The notes under the pieces: generated by a model
The model's database searches: none
The model's input: only the letters and a program-made list of their open reading frames with translations
What the model was told of the DNA's origin: nothing
Part shown: positions 36,661 to 45,938 of the stretch, in pieces
Layout: every line of letters begins with the position of its first letter
Numbering within the stretch: the first letter of the stretch is position 1
Translations under genes and position numbers: made by a program
Source: an uncultured Clostridia bacterium
Lineage (GTDB): Bacteria; Bacillota; Clostridia; Lachnospirales; Lachnospiraceae
Length of the DNA: 64,000 nucleotides
Reading direction: 5' to 3'
NCBI GenBank assembly: GCA_948467395.1
Contig: CAOKDX010000004.1
Location: 1 to 64,000 of the forward strand

Positions 36661-37494
36661 CTATTTCACATCCTTTTTTCTAAATATTACTACTCCCGCC
36701 GCCGTGGACAAAATAATGATCCCAAAAGAATACAGCATCAACAGCCCGGGGTTCTCCACCTGGATGTTTGTATATTGGACCATCTGGCCAAGGGGATTGG
36801 CATCATGGAAAAATTCATATAATTTCCGTTTCGTCCCGGTGAGATAGTTCGGGTTTGGCTGTGCATCCTCATGCACCATCGTACCGTCCTCATCCGTATA
36901 GCTGTACGCATCGTAGATCTCAGGCTCCTGCAGCCGCTGCATCACAACCATGCCAGCGAAAAACAGCACAAAAAAGGAAATCAGACAGATGCTGACCCCT
37001 GTAGACCTGCTCTGGCTCAGCATACTGACCAGAGTAAACAGAGCGGAATAAGCCAGTACCGTGACCATACTCCCCAGCAGCATGATGGCTAGCGTCCCGG
37101 CCGCCGTCCGGAAACCGCCGAGAAGAGGAAGCCCTAGTAAGATTGCTGTCAGAAAATAAGCGGCACAGCACAGCAGCGTCCCCGCCGCATGGGTGATGAG
37201 ATTGGATAGATAGATGGACAGCCTTGTATGTCCGGCGATCAGTTTATTGCGGATCGTTCCATCGCTGTAATCCGTCCCACAGAAAACACCGCAGAAAAGA
37301 GCACTGATCATACCGATCACCGTGAGATAGCCGGTGATGACATAATCCAAGCTGGCATCCGAAACATTCCATTGAGCCATGCGCAGGGCCGAAATGACGA
37401 AAAGCACTCCCAGTGCAGACATGCCTATTATTTCCCCCCAAAAAAGCTTGCTCTTCCACATTCGGGAAAAGTTCACGTGTAACAGTCTACTCAT
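36661..37494 (-). CDS. ABC-2 type permease (peptide-resistance exporter)
   Basis: A 277-residue membrane protein with about six helices, starting MSRLLHVNFSRMWKSKLFWG. DYSDGTIRNKLIAGHTR is the characteristic cytoplasmic segment of ABC-2 permeases. A soluble extracellular loop lies near 185-225. ATG 37494 has GGAGG eight bases upstream and overlaps the ATPase end by eight bases. It pairs with the upstream ATPase. Confidence 0.88.
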   Translation of the reverse strand: MSRLLHVNFSRMWKSKLFWGEIIGMSALGVLFVISALRMAQWNVSDASLDYVITGYLTVIGMISALFCGVFCGTDYSDGTIRNKLIAGHTRLSIYLSNLITHAAGTLLCCAAYFLTAILLGLPLLGGFRTAAGTLAIMLLGSMVTVLAYSALFTLVSMLSQSRSTGVSICLISFFVLFFAGMVVMQRLQEPEIYDAYSYTDEDGTMVHEDAQPNPNYLTGTKRKLYEFFHDANPLGQMVQYTNIQVENPGLLMLYSFGIIILSTAAGVVIFRKKDVK

Positions 37495-38401
37495 TCCCCA
37501 CACCTCCGATCAGATTGACGAAATAGCTCTCCAGACTCTCATCCCGCTCCTGCAGGGAAAGGATCTCACAGTGCTCCTCTGCCAGTGCCAGTGCCAGCTG
37601 GGTGATATTTACCTTGGTAAATATATCCGCCTGCCGGCCGGACAATATACTGTATTCCCAGCCCATTTTGTCCATCACCCGGATCAGGGTATTGATATCG
37701 GTAACCTCCAGCCGGGTACATTTTCTGCACTCAGCTTCCAGCTCCTCTGCACTGATCTCCTTCACCATATGTCCTCTGTCGATAAATCCATAGTGTGTGG
37801 CCAGGCGGGACAGCTCATCCAGGATGTGGCTGGATATCAGCACCGTGATCTGCTGTTCACGGTTCAGCTTCAGGATCAGTTCCCGGATCTCGATGATCCC
37901 CTGGGGATCCAGGCCGTTCACCGGCTCATCCAGCACAAGGAAATCAGGATTTCCCGCCAGTGCCACGGCGATGCCGAGACGCTGGCGCATGCCAAGAGAA
38001 AAATTCTTCACCTTCTTCTTCCCCGTATCCTGCAGTCCCACCAGCTCCAACAGCTCCGGGATCCCACTGAAGAATGGAAGTCCCAGGGTGCGGTACTGTT
38101 CCTTCAGATTGTCTTCCGCCGTCATATTCTGATAGAGGGACGGCGTCTCCACCACTGCCCCCATCCTGCGCCGCGCTCTGTGAATCTCTTTTTCTGAATC
38201 TGTCTTTCCATATAAAACATATCCGCCTGAGGACGCCTCCTGCAGGCCGCAGATCAGCCGGATCAGCGTAGTCTTCCCCGCTCCGTTCCTGCCGACAAAC
38301 CCATAGACCGCCCCCTTGGGAACATGCATGGAAAGTCCGTCCAGCGCCTTAAATTGACGATAGCGCTTACTAAGAGCATCGGTCGTCAGTACATATTCCA
38401 T
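37487..38401 (-). CDS. ABC exporter ATPase, BcrA-like
   Basis: A 304-residue ATPase with Walker A GRNGAGKT (about 38-45), signature FSLGMRQRLGIA, Walker B FLVLDEP, NGLDPQGI and the ISSHILDEL switch. The C-terminal domain is that of bacitracin/lantibiotic immunity ATPases. AAGGAGG lies before the ATG. Its promoter region has three GTTAAG-like repeats suited to the response regulator encoded upstream. Confidence 0.92.
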   Translation of the reverse strand: MEYVLTTDALSKRYRQFKALDGLSMHVPKGAVYGFVGRNGAGKTTLIRLICGLQEASSGGYVLYGKTDSEKEIHRARRRMGAVVETPSLYQNMTAEDNLKEQYRTLGLPFFSGIPELLELVGLQDTGKKKVKNFSLGMRQRLGIAVALAGNPDFLVLDEPVNGLDPQGIIEIRELILKLNREQQITVLISSHILDELSRLATHYGFIDRGHMVKEISAEELEAECRKCTRLEVTDINTLIRVMDKMGWEYSILSGRQADIFTKVNITQLALALAEEHCEILSLQERDESLESYFVNLIGGVGNE

Positions 38402-38432
38402 AGTAATGCCTCCTTTTTTATCTGATGCTCCC

Positions 38433-38478
38433 AGTATATTGGATAATGGTTAAGAAAGCGGTAAAGAGAAATGTTAAG
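38433..38478 (-). promoter_or_regulatory. Activator-type promoter with response-regulator repeats
   Basis: The minus strand has a TATACT -10 (38433-38438) but no good -35. Instead CTTAAC, TTTACC and CTTAACC lie about 12 bases apart upstream (roughly 38449-38478). OmpR-type regulators bind direct repeats spaced about one helical turn, so the adjacent regulator probably activates the exporter-kinase genes here. Confidence 0.55.
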
Positions 38479-38512
38479 AAAAAGTAAATCGAACGAAGCG
38501 GACAGACGCACC

Positions 38513-39187
38513 TTAAGAAATATCGCACATTTTGAAGCCGATGCCCCACACTGACTCAATATAATCCTTATGCCCGGCGTCCCGGAGCTTCCGCCGGAGG
38601 TTGCTGATGTGGACCTTCAGGGAGCTCTCCACACAGTCCGGCGTATCCTCACTGATCCGGTCCAGCATTACCGACTTCGTCACCACCTGGGCCGGATTCC
38701 TCATAAGCAGGCGGAGTATCGCATACTCTGTCCTGGTGAGACGGATTTCCTGTTCCTGGATCAGGACGGAATGGGACACCGTATCCATCACAATATCATC
38801 AAAGACAAGGTGTTCCGCTGTCCCGCCCTCCGACGACTTCCTGAGCTGGACTGTGATTCTGGCCAGCAGCTCCCTTGTATCAAAGGGTTTCGTAACATAA
38901 TCCGCTGCCCCGCCCAGCAGCAGTTCAATCTTATCCTGTATATCTGACCGGGCACTGACAACAATCACCGGTATTCCTTTCAGCTCTGGCAGTACCTCTT
39001 CTCCCCTGAGCCCCGGCAGCATAAGATCCAGCAGCACAAGATCCGGTCGGTGCTCCGCCAGGGCAAGAAGCGCCTCTGTCCCGGAATAAGCCCGGGACAC
39101 CCGGTACCCCTCTCTGGTAAGCACCTCTTCCAGCATATTTCCAATGTGGACGTCGTCATCAATGATCATGATCGTTTTATATTTCAT
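38513..39187 (-). CDS. OmpR/PhoB-family response regulator
   Basis: A 224-residue regulator. The receiver has acidic IIDDD near 8-12, phospho-acceptor Asp54 in LVLLDLML, and Lys in YVTKPFD. The winged-helix output domain ends with SSLKVHISNLRRKLRDAG and YIESVWGIGFKM. ATG 39187 has GGAGG six bases upstream, inside the hisC-like gene, whose stop overlaps it by 11 bases. The 111 bases after it hold the promoter of the exporter genes. Confidence 0.94.
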   Translation of the reverse strand: MKYKTIMIIDDDVHIGNMLEEVLTREGYRVSRAYSGTEALLALAEHRPDLVLLDLMLPGLRGEEVLPELKGIPVIVVSARSDIQDKIELLLGGAADYVTKPFDTRELLARITVQLRKSSEGGTAEHLVFDDIVMDTVSHSVLIQEQEIRLTRTEYAILRLLMRNPAQVVTKSVMLDRISEDTPDCVESSLKVHISNLRRKLRDAGHKDYIESVWGIGFKMCDIS

Positions 39188-40226
39188 CCAATGCCTCCAG
39201 CAGCCTGTCCATCTGTTCGTCAGTTCCAATGGTGATCCGAAGATAGTCCCGGACCCTCTCCCCGCCAAAATGGCGGACAAAAATCTTTCTCTTCCGCAGC
39301 TCTTCAAAAAGTATGCCGGCGGGTTTCATTTGGTGTCTCACAAAAAGGAAATTAGTGCGGGAATCCAGACAGACAAATCCCCTCTGCTCCAGTTCCCCCT
39401 TCACCCGGTCCCTTGTCCGGATGATCCTGTCCAGACAGGCCTGAAAATATTCTTCATCCTCCAGAGATGCCGCCCCAAGCCGGATGGATTCCATATTCAT
39501 CGTATAGGAATTTACCGACTCCTTCACATCATTCAGCGCCTGGATCAGCCGCCTGCTGCCCATGGCAAAACCGATCCGCATCCCGGCAAGGGAGCGGGAC
39601 TTGGAATAGGTCCTCACCACTAAGAGATTTTCATACCGGTCCAGCAGAGGCAGGACGGTCTCTCCGCCAAAATCCACATATGCCTCGTCGATGATTACTA
39701 CTACATCCTGATTCCCCCGTAGGATCTCCTCCACCTGACGGAGCGGCATGCCAATGGATGTGGGAGCGTTGGGATTGGCTATGACAATACCCCCGTTTTC
39801 CCTTATATAGTCCTCGGTCCGGATGCGGAAGTCCCCGTCTAACGGCGGACACTCATAGGGAATCTGATAGACCCCGGCCCACACCGGGTAGAAGGAATAA
39901 GTCACATCCGGAAACAGCACCGGCTTGTCAGAATTAAAGAATGTAAGGAAGGCAAGGGACAGTACGTCATCCGATCCCACCCCCACGAATACCTGCCCTT
40001 TCTCCCGGCCATAATACCGTTCCAGCGCCTGCACCAGCTCCGAGGAGGACGGATCCGGATACAGGGCGAAACGATCCGTATCCATTTTTTTATGCTCCTC
40101 CACAACTCTGGGCGAGGGGGGATACGGATTTTCGTTGGTATTTAATTTAATCATATCCTTTTCCTGCGGCTGCTCTCCTGGTACATACGGTTCTACCCTC
40201 CGGATATATTCTTCCCATTTATTCAT
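39177..40226 (-). CDS. hisC: Histidinol-phosphate aminotransferase-like protein
   Basis: A 349-residue fold-type I aminotransferase. KLNTNENPYPPSP at the start, NPNAPTS, the pyridoxal-phosphate Lys near 208 in YSKSRSLAGMRIGF and the closing DYLRITIGT are HisC hallmarks. It would make histidinol phosphate from imidazole acetol-phosphate. ATG 40226 has AAGGAG six bases upstream. No other his genes are near. Its end overlaps the response regulator start, so the two are translationally coupled, an odd pairing. A related aminotransferase with another substrate is possible. Confidence 0.88.
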   Translation of the reverse strand: MNKWEEYIRRVEPYVPGEQPQEKDMIKLNTNENPYPPSPRVVEEHKKMDTDRFALYPDPSSSELVQALERYYGREKGQVFVGVGSDDVLSLAFLTFFNSDKPVLFPDVTYSFYPVWAGVYQIPYECPPLDGDFRIRTEDYIRENGGIVIANPNAPTSIGMPLRQVEEILRGNQDVVVIIDEAYVDFGGETVLPLLDRYENLLVVRTYSKSRSLAGMRIGFAMGSRRLIQALNDVKESVNSYTMNMESIRLGAASLEDEEYFQACLDRIIRTRDRVKGELEQRGFVCLDSRTNFLFVRHQMKPAGILFEELRKRKIFVRHFGGERVRDYLRITIGTDEQMDRLLEALDEI

Positions 40227-40278
40227 TTGTTCCTCTCCTTCGCTCCCGGCCGCGCACGGCTTTATTCTCTGTCTTTCT

Positions 40279-40307
40279 AATTTACTCCATTCCTCTGGGT
40301 CTGTCAA
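40279..40307 (-). promoter_or_regulatory. Promoter of hisC and the response regulator
   Basis: Minus-strand TTGACA, 17 bases, TAAATT. The -35 covers the protease stop codon. The leader (about 45 bases) contains a GC-rich segment. Confidence 0.7.
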
Positions 40308-41959
40308 TAGTCTGTAACTCCCGCGTAAGCGTCCACAATGCCATAACCCCATTCCGTATTGGGCGAGGGCACTCCCCGGGGAACTGCGCTCTGAATAAAC
40401 ATCTCCCGCATGGCAATCCCCGTGACGCCATCCCCGCCGGCGTGTTCCATAAACAGCGCGCCAATCCCCGCCGCCAGCGCTGCCGCCGCACTGGTTCCCG
40501 TCATACTGCCATACCGCCCTCTGGGAAATGGGCCCGTCAGCTCCACTCCCGGCGCCACCACATCCGGCTTCACTTCCCCGGCCGTGGTAAATCCCCGGCC
40601 CGCCTGAAGGTACAGGGCACCGTTGGCGGAATCATACGCCGATATGGTGATCATATTTTTCCCAGTGCCTGGATTGCATATTGTATAATCGGGGGTCGGC
40701 TCCAGAAATACCACCTCGTGCTCCAAAAACTGCCTGATGGGAAGCCACATATGAAAACGCGGTTCGTCGGTTTCAAAATGGGTCTGTATCTTCCATATAC
40801 CGCTTTTGGGCTGGATAAAGCGGAACACCACCACCTGTTCTCTCGTCTGTCCCTGCGACACGCCAAAGTAAATCTCAATCTCCGTATTTTCCTGGGAAAA
40901 GCGATGCTGCTGCCTTACCCCGGACACCGCCCTGACACCGCTGAATTCCTCTCCCCCCGGCGAAATAACATCCAGGGTAAGCCTGCCGGGGGTAACCCAC
41001 CAAAGCTGTGCCATAAATCCCTTCATATCCCGTTCCACATTGATATTGATGGTCTCATCCCTCTGGCGAATCCTGTGATGATGCCTGGCATTTCCCTCAT
41101 TCCCCGCACAGGTAAAAATAGAGATTCCCTGATAGGTCATATATCGATCCATCAATACCGACAGATTGCTGGCGCCGCTGTGATTTCCCATACTGGTCCC
41201 CATGCCCACGCAGATCACAATGGGCCGGTTCTCCACCTTCGCCACCTCCAGCAGATACATGATACCCGCCATGATATCATTTTCCTGATACGCCGGCACA
41301 TCATCCGGTATACCGTAATAATCCCGGTATGCCTGCTTTGCCTGCTTGCATTTGACAACTACCAGCTCCGAGAGCGGCGCCACCCCGGAGAATTCGGCAC
41401 CCTGATTCTCATTTCCCGCCGCCACCCCAGCTAAAAAGGTGCCATGACCCGATTCGTCCCTCTCCGGAACGACGGAATAGGGATCCTCGCTCCGCAGCGC
41501 CTGATTTAACTGTTCCCTGCTGTACCCCTGTCCATATTGGAAGCGCCCCACCCCTTCGCCGTCCCGTTCCGTCTGATCCCAGATTCCCAGGATCCGGCTT
41601 GTATTGTCTGCATTGATAAATGCCTCATGAGTATAGTCGATGCCAGTGTCCACCAAGCCCACCAAAATTCCGCTGCCGTACAGATCCACATAGGGCTGCC
41701 TGCGGATCCGCAGCACGCCGCTGGCCTCCAGCGCCTCTTCGTTCATCAGTCCATATACGTTGGGAATGGCAGAAAACCCGTATTTCTCTATCATTTCACT
41801 GCCCACCGATGGAAGCTCCTGGTAGATCACCGCCTGGAGTGAATCCAGGCGGATAAAGCAGTCGGGATTGTAAAATTCCTGTATATAGGTTTCTCCCCCA
41901 TAATTTCCTATAATATAGTCCAGTGCTGTCTCCGAATACACTACGTCCTGACAAGGCAT
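40304..41959 (-). CDS. Csp-like S8 subtilisin protease
   Basis: A 551-residue S8 peptidase without signal peptide. The Asp (about 104, VDTGIDYTH), His (about 172, DESGHGTFLAG) and Ser (about 487, SMTGTSAAAAL) are all intact, so it should be active. A short N-terminal region (about 1-80) may be a prodomain, and a jellyroll-like insert lies between His and Ser. This layout fits clostridial Csp proteases that process cortex hydrolases in germination, but that role is inferred. I chose ATG 41959 (MPCQDVVYSE, with AGGGGG seven bases upstream); a frame to 42103 overlaps the preceding gene. Confidence 0.88.
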   Translation of the reverse strand: MPCQDVVYSETALDYIIGNYGGETYIQEFYNPDCFIRLDSLQAVIYQELPSVGSEMIEKYGFSAIPNVYGLMNEEALEASGVLRIRRQPYVDLYGSGILVGLVDTGIDYTHEAFINADNTSRILGIWDQTERDGEGVGRFQYGQGYSREQLNQALRSEDPYSVVPERDESGHGTFLAGVAAGNENQGAEFSGVAPLSELVVVKCKQAKQAYRDYYGIPDDVPAYQENDIMAGIMYLLEVAKVENRPIVICVGMGTSMGNHSGASNLSVLMDRYMTYQGISIFTCAGNEGNARHHHRIRQRDETININVERDMKGFMAQLWWVTPGRLTLDVISPGGEEFSGVRAVSGVRQQHRFSQENTEIEIYFGVSQGQTREQVVVFRFIQPKSGIWKIQTHFETDEPRFHMWLPIRQFLEHEVVFLEPTPDYTICNPGTGKNMITISAYDSANGALYLQAGRGFTTAGEVKPDVVAPGVELTGPFPRGRYGSMTGTSAAAALAAGIGALFMEHAGGDGVTGIAMREMFIQSAVPRGVPSPNTEWGYGIVDAYAGVTDY

Positions 41960-41960
41960 A

Positions 41961-42000
41961 AAAAATCCCCCTGCGTTTTCTTTCAGTTTACGCAGGGAGA
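41961..42000 (-). terminator. Terminator hairpin that contains the protease ribosome site
   Basis: TCTCCCTGCGT pairs with ACGCAGGGGGA around a 13-base loop, followed by TTTTTT on the minus strand and then directly by the ATG at 41959. It fits an intrinsic terminator for the GH43 pair. The AGGGGG arm is also the only ribosome binding site for the protease. Confidence 0.75.
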
Positions 42001-42099
42001 CAAACTGTCGTGACTGGATGATGGAGCTTAAAAAATCAAGTCTACTATTAACAAAAGGCCCGGATGCTGAAATTTTTTCCTTTTTGCTGGTGTCATTCA

Positions 42100-44199
42100 T
42101 CATTTTGTCCTGGCTTTGATGGTTTTGTATTTACTGAAGGATTTCTTTCCGTTGATCTTTACATAGCTTCTCACATGGAAATAATAAGCTGTCCGTCTCT
42201 TCAGCATCGGCACCGTACATTTCGCCGACTTCACCGTTGTGTAATAACCGCGTTTCGATTTTTTCCTGCCAAACGCCACCTCATACCCTACGGCGCCCGG
42301 TACTTTTTTCCACGTCAGCCGGACGCTCTTTTTATTCCTGGAGGCCGCTTTCAGTTTCGTCACACGGACGGGCTTCTTTTTGACCACTACCGGAACTGTG
42401 GTGGTTTTGGAGACCCCGCCCTCCTTATATGTGATCTTCAGGGTTTTTGTTCCCGGCTTCTTTGTGCTGATCTTCGATGCATTGCTGGAAAACTTCGTCA
42501 CCTTCTTTGTGAGTCCATTCGCATAAAATGCCCGTACCACCGCCTTTTTCGCAGAAATCCTACTGCCAGTGAAAAACTCATTTTTACTCATGGTGACGCC
42601 GATGGAACGCAGGGAGGTATCCGAAGGATCCAGCGACGTATAAAAGGTAGCGGCTACCTTGTCGCTTCCCTTTGTCACCGTCAATGTACCGTTCACCATA
42701 GTCAGGTAGTATCCGGGAATGGATACGCTCTCAAAGGAAACTCCCCCGCTGTCAGACAGCCCCTCTCTCGTCCTGAAGGTCTGCTTCTTCGCCATGGACG
42801 CCGTGGCCCCTGTATCCTGCGCCAGCGTCACCGACTTTTTCGAGTTCACAGTCAGATAGAGCCCCGGTTTGTTCTCTGACTGGATGGACACATAGGAATC
42901 CCTGGTTTTATCCGCCTTTCCCGGCCCGATCACCCATTTCCGGTCCGCTGCTGCTGAGCTCATCCCGGCCCCCACCTTTACCTTTGTATAAGGATAGGCG
43001 GAATCAGAGGCAGAGTTGGCAAATTTTTTATGGGACAGAGGCGTTCCCATATTCGTATAGATGGTTGTGGTCTTCCCCGTCAGCCCCGCCGCCGTTTCCT
43101 CCATCGGTACAACGCTGCCGTCCGCATTAAATTTCAGCTCCGTCACACACGCCGACCTGCGGTAGCCGGATCCTCCCGGCAGGGATCCGTTGTGATAGAC
43201 AAAATAAGTCTTTCCCTTAAAGTCAAATACTGCCATATGATTTGTATTGGAGGTGGCAGTGGGTCCCATGATAATGCTCCCAAAAGTCCATGTTCCGGAA
43301 ATTAGGTTATCCGTAGTAGCATATGCCATCTGCTCCCGCCAGCCATAGGCATAGAAGAGATAATACTTCCCGTAATAGGCGCCGTCAGCATTCTGGCGGC
43401 GGTAGATCCACGGCGCCTCCGTAAAGGAATTCAGTCCCGCCGTCTTATCCAGAATATCCGCGGAGGAGGCCGATGTGCCGCAGGTGATCTTCCCATCCCC
43501 ATTCAGATCCTTTACTGACATCATATCTTCATTCAGCTCACAGATATAATATTTTCCGTTTCCCCAGGCCAGATAGCGGTGCTCCACCCCCTGGGCGTCA
43601 GTCTCCACCCATGCCGTGGGATCAATATCATTCCAGTTGCTTGTCTGGGGTTCCGTGGCAGAACCCTTTACCAGCGGCTCTCCCTTGTCCTTAAACGGAC
43701 CGGTGGGGCTGTCCGATACCGCCACGCCGATGCACTGCTTGTCATTGTCTACCTCCTTCTTCGCCCAGGTACAGTAGTAAAAATAATATTTATTCCTGTA
43801 TTTCATTACCTGTCCCGCCCAGGCGGAATTGCTTGTACTCGCCCATTTGATGCTGGAGGCGTTGTCCGCCTTCATAATAACGCCCTCGTACTTCCAGGTC
43901 TGCATATCCTTAGTGGAGTAGCAGGCCCATTCCGGCATATTGTAAGCATTATTTGTGGAGGTGTCATGGCCCACATAGAGATAAACCGTATCCCCGTCCA
44001 CCAGCACGGAGGGATCACCGCCATACATTCTCCTGCCGCCGGCATCAAATCCGGCAATGGGATTTCCTGCGCTCTTCTCCAGGGTAATGTCCCGCGTCGC
44101 CGCTTTCGCCGGGGAATCTGCCGTTTTTCCCACCGGCAGTACAGGTATCGTCAGGCTCAGGGCCAGCAGCCCGGCCAGTATTTTTCTTATCGCTCTCAT
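42100..44199 (-). CDS. Secreted GH43 enzyme with AbfB-like, Ig-like and Fn3-like domains
   Basis: A 699-residue secreted glycosidase. A signal peptide (about 1-30) precedes a GH43 propeller with base Asp in YGGDPSVLV, second Asp in NDIDPTAW and acid Glu in FTEAPWIYRR. An AbfB-like beta-trefoil (about 410-520, YVSIQSENKPGLYL; GVSFESVSIPGYYL) suggests arabinose binding. An Ig-like (about 530-610) and a basic Fn3-like domain (about 613-696) follow. It starts two bases after the stop of its paralogue, with GGAAGGAG inside that gene. Activity is probably on arabinose side chains or arabino-oligosaccharides; linkage cannot be told. Confidence 0.9.
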   Translation of the reverse strand: MRAIRKILAGLLALSLTIPVLPVGKTADSPAKAATRDITLEKSAGNPIAGFDAGGRRMYGGDPSVLVDGDTVYLYVGHDTSTNNAYNMPEWACYSTKDMQTWKYEGVIMKADNASSIKWASTSNSAWAGQVMKYRNKYYFYYCTWAKKEVDNDKQCIGVAVSDSPTGPFKDKGEPLVKGSATEPQTSNWNDIDPTAWVETDAQGVEHRYLAWGNGKYYICELNEDMMSVKDLNGDGKITCGTSASSADILDKTAGLNSFTEAPWIYRRQNADGAYYGKYYLFYAYGWREQMAYATTDNLISGTWTFGSIIMGPTATSNTNHMAVFDFKGKTYFVYHNGSLPGGSGYRRSACVTELKFNADGSVVPMEETAAGLTGKTTTIYTNMGTPLSHKKFANSASDSAYPYTKVKVGAGMSSAAADRKWVIGPGKADKTRDSYVSIQSENKPGLYLTVNSKKSVTLAQDTGATASMAKKQTFRTREGLSDSGGVSFESVSIPGYYLTMVNGTLTVTKGSDKVAATFYTSLDPSDTSLRSIGVTMSKNEFFTGSRISAKKAVVRAFYANGLTKKVTKFSSNASKISTKKPGTKTLKITYKEGGVSKTTTVPVVVKKKPVRVTKLKAASRNKKSVRLTWKKVPGAVGYEVAFGRKKSKRGYYTTVKSAKCTVPMLKRRTAYYFHVRSYVKINGKKSFSKYKTIKARTK

Positions 44200-44200
44200 T

Positions 44201-45835
44201 CTATTTCTCCTTCCTATCTACATAAAAGGTTGCCGCTTTCTTATCGCTGCCATCTGTCAGACAGAGCTTCTGTTCCTTCACGGTAAGGTACTTTCCTGGC
44301 TGTGATACACTCTCAAAGGATACTCCTTTGTCATCGGCCATACCCGCCACTGTGTGGAAGGTCTGCTGCTTCGCCGTATCCTCCGCACCATCCGCATCCT
44401 GTGCCAGGGTCACGGTTCCGTCCGTCCCGGCAGTCAGATAAAGCCCCGGCTTATTTTCCGACTGAATGGAAATGCAGGCATCCTTCGCCGGGTCTGCCTT
44501 TCCTCTCGTCAGCACCCACTCCGCATCCCGGTCCGTCTCCGGGGTACCAGTGAGGACGGCGATGTCCTTATAGGGATATTCTTTATCGCTGCCGGAATTC
44601 ATAAAATTCTCATGAAACAGGTTATTTCCCGCTGCGTCCCGTATATTCATGATCGTGCCGTTCAATCCCGCCGCCGTCTCCGACATCACTTCCACCTTTC
44701 CCTTATCGTCGAACCGGAGTTCCGTGATGCAGGCGGATCGGCGGTAGCCGTTTCCACCCGGAAGGGAACCGTTGTGATAGACAAAATAGGTTTTTCCCTT
44801 GAAATCAAAGACCGCCATATGATTTGTATTGGAGGTGGCAGTGGGAGGCATCAGAACAGAACCAAATTTCCAGGAGCCCGTCAGCAGATCATCCGTCGTG
44901 GCATATGCCATGCGCTCCCGCCACCCGTAGGCGTAGAAAAGATAATATTTACCGTAGTATTTCCCCTCAGCATTCCTTCTGCGGTAGATCCACGGCGCCT
45001 CCGTAAAGGAGGTGAGTCCGGTCTGGTGATGCAGCACATCTGCCTCCTTCGGCGTCATTCCACAGGTGATCTTCCCATCCCCGTTCAGATCCTTCACCGA
45101 GATCATATCCTCGTTCAGCTCACAAATATAATACTGGCTGTTGCCCCATGCCATATACCGGTGTTCCTCTCCTGCTTCATCGGTTTCCACCCAGACAGTG
45201 GGATCGATATCGTCCCAGTTGCTCCGCTGGGGTTCTGTCAGCGTTCCCTGAACCAGCGGCTTCCCGATGTCCTGAAAGGGGCCGGTGGGACTATCCGCCA
45301 CTGCCACACCGATGGACTGCTTTCCGGAGGACGTCTTATCCCAGGAACAATAATATAGGTAATAACGGTCCTTTCCTGCCTCCCCGTCCCGGTGTTTCAC
45401 CACCTGGCTCGCCCAGGCTGTGGTGGAGCTTGTCACCCAGTCAACCTCATCCGTGCTGACCTTCATCACAGACCCCTCCGATTTCCAGTTTTTCATATCC
45501 TTCGTGGAATAGCACACATACTCCGGAATATTGTATACCGCCCGCCTTACTTCACTGTCCGTGGAGAGGTCATGACCGGTATACAGGTATACCGTATCGC
45601 CGTCCACCAGTACTGACGGGTCGCCGCCGTACTGGTAATCCCCTGTCTCACTGTCTCCTGCCAGAGGGTTTCCGCCGGTACTTTTCTCCAGGGAAACCTC
45701 GCCATTGTCCAGTGTCGTCATGACCGGCTCCTGCTTCTTCTCCTTCGGTCCTTCTTCCTTCTTTCCTCCGGAGCAGGCCGTCAGCCCGGCCAGGGCTGCC
45801 GCCAGCACCAGGGCGCAGAGTTTCCTTCTCTTCAT
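44201..45835 (-). CDS. Lipoprotein GH43 enzyme with AbfB-like domain
   Basis: A 544-residue surface lipoprotein (lipobox LTAC, Cys21) with a GH43 domain and a C-terminal AbfB-like domain. Catalytic residues are visible in YGGDPSVLV, DDIDPTVWVE and FTEAPWIYRR. It closely resembles the next gene product through the AbfB domain, and DNA around the HMAVFDFKGKTYF segment is nearly identical, so they are tandem duplicates. This copy lacks the Ig and Fn3 parts and is anchored by lipid. ATG 45835 has AAGGGGG about 11 bases upstream. It is first in a two-gene operon divergent from the 46029 gene; its promoter was not clear. Confidence 0.9.
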   Translation of the reverse strand: MKRRKLCALVLAAALAGLTACSGGKKEEGPKEKKQEPVMTTLDNGEVSLEKSTGGNPLAGDSETGDYQYGGDPSVLVDGDTVYLYTGHDLSTDSEVRRAVYNIPEYVCYSTKDMKNWKSEGSVMKVSTDEVDWVTSSTTAWASQVVKHRDGEAGKDRYYLYYCSWDKTSSGKQSIGVAVADSPTGPFQDIGKPLVQGTLTEPQRSNWDDIDPTVWVETDEAGEEHRYMAWGNSQYYICELNEDMISVKDLNGDGKITCGMTPKEADVLHHQTGLTSFTEAPWIYRRRNAEGKYYGKYYLFYAYGWRERMAYATTDDLLTGSWKFGSVLMPPTATSNTNHMAVFDFKGKTYFVYHNGSLPGGNGYRRSACITELRFDDKGKVEVMSETAAGLNGTIMNIRDAAGNNLFHENFMNSGSDKEYPYKDIAVLTGTPETDRDAEWVLTRGKADPAKDACISIQSENKPGLYLTAGTDGTVTLAQDADGAEDTAKQQTFHTVAGMADDKGVSFESVSQPGKYLTVKEQKLCLTDGSDKKAATFYVDRKEK

Positions 45836-45938
45836 ACTTATGTAATCCCCCTTTTCCTCGCTGCTCTTATGCTGCAGACTGCTCCGCCGAATCCCGGCTG
45901 CAGCATAAAAATTACAAATTTTTGACACACTAATTCTT

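Noticed and set aside
41960-42103. N-terminal extension of the Csp-like protease starting at 42103
   Set aside because: It would run through a terminator hairpin and lacks a clear ribosome site; the family-like start MPCQDVVYSE is at 41959.
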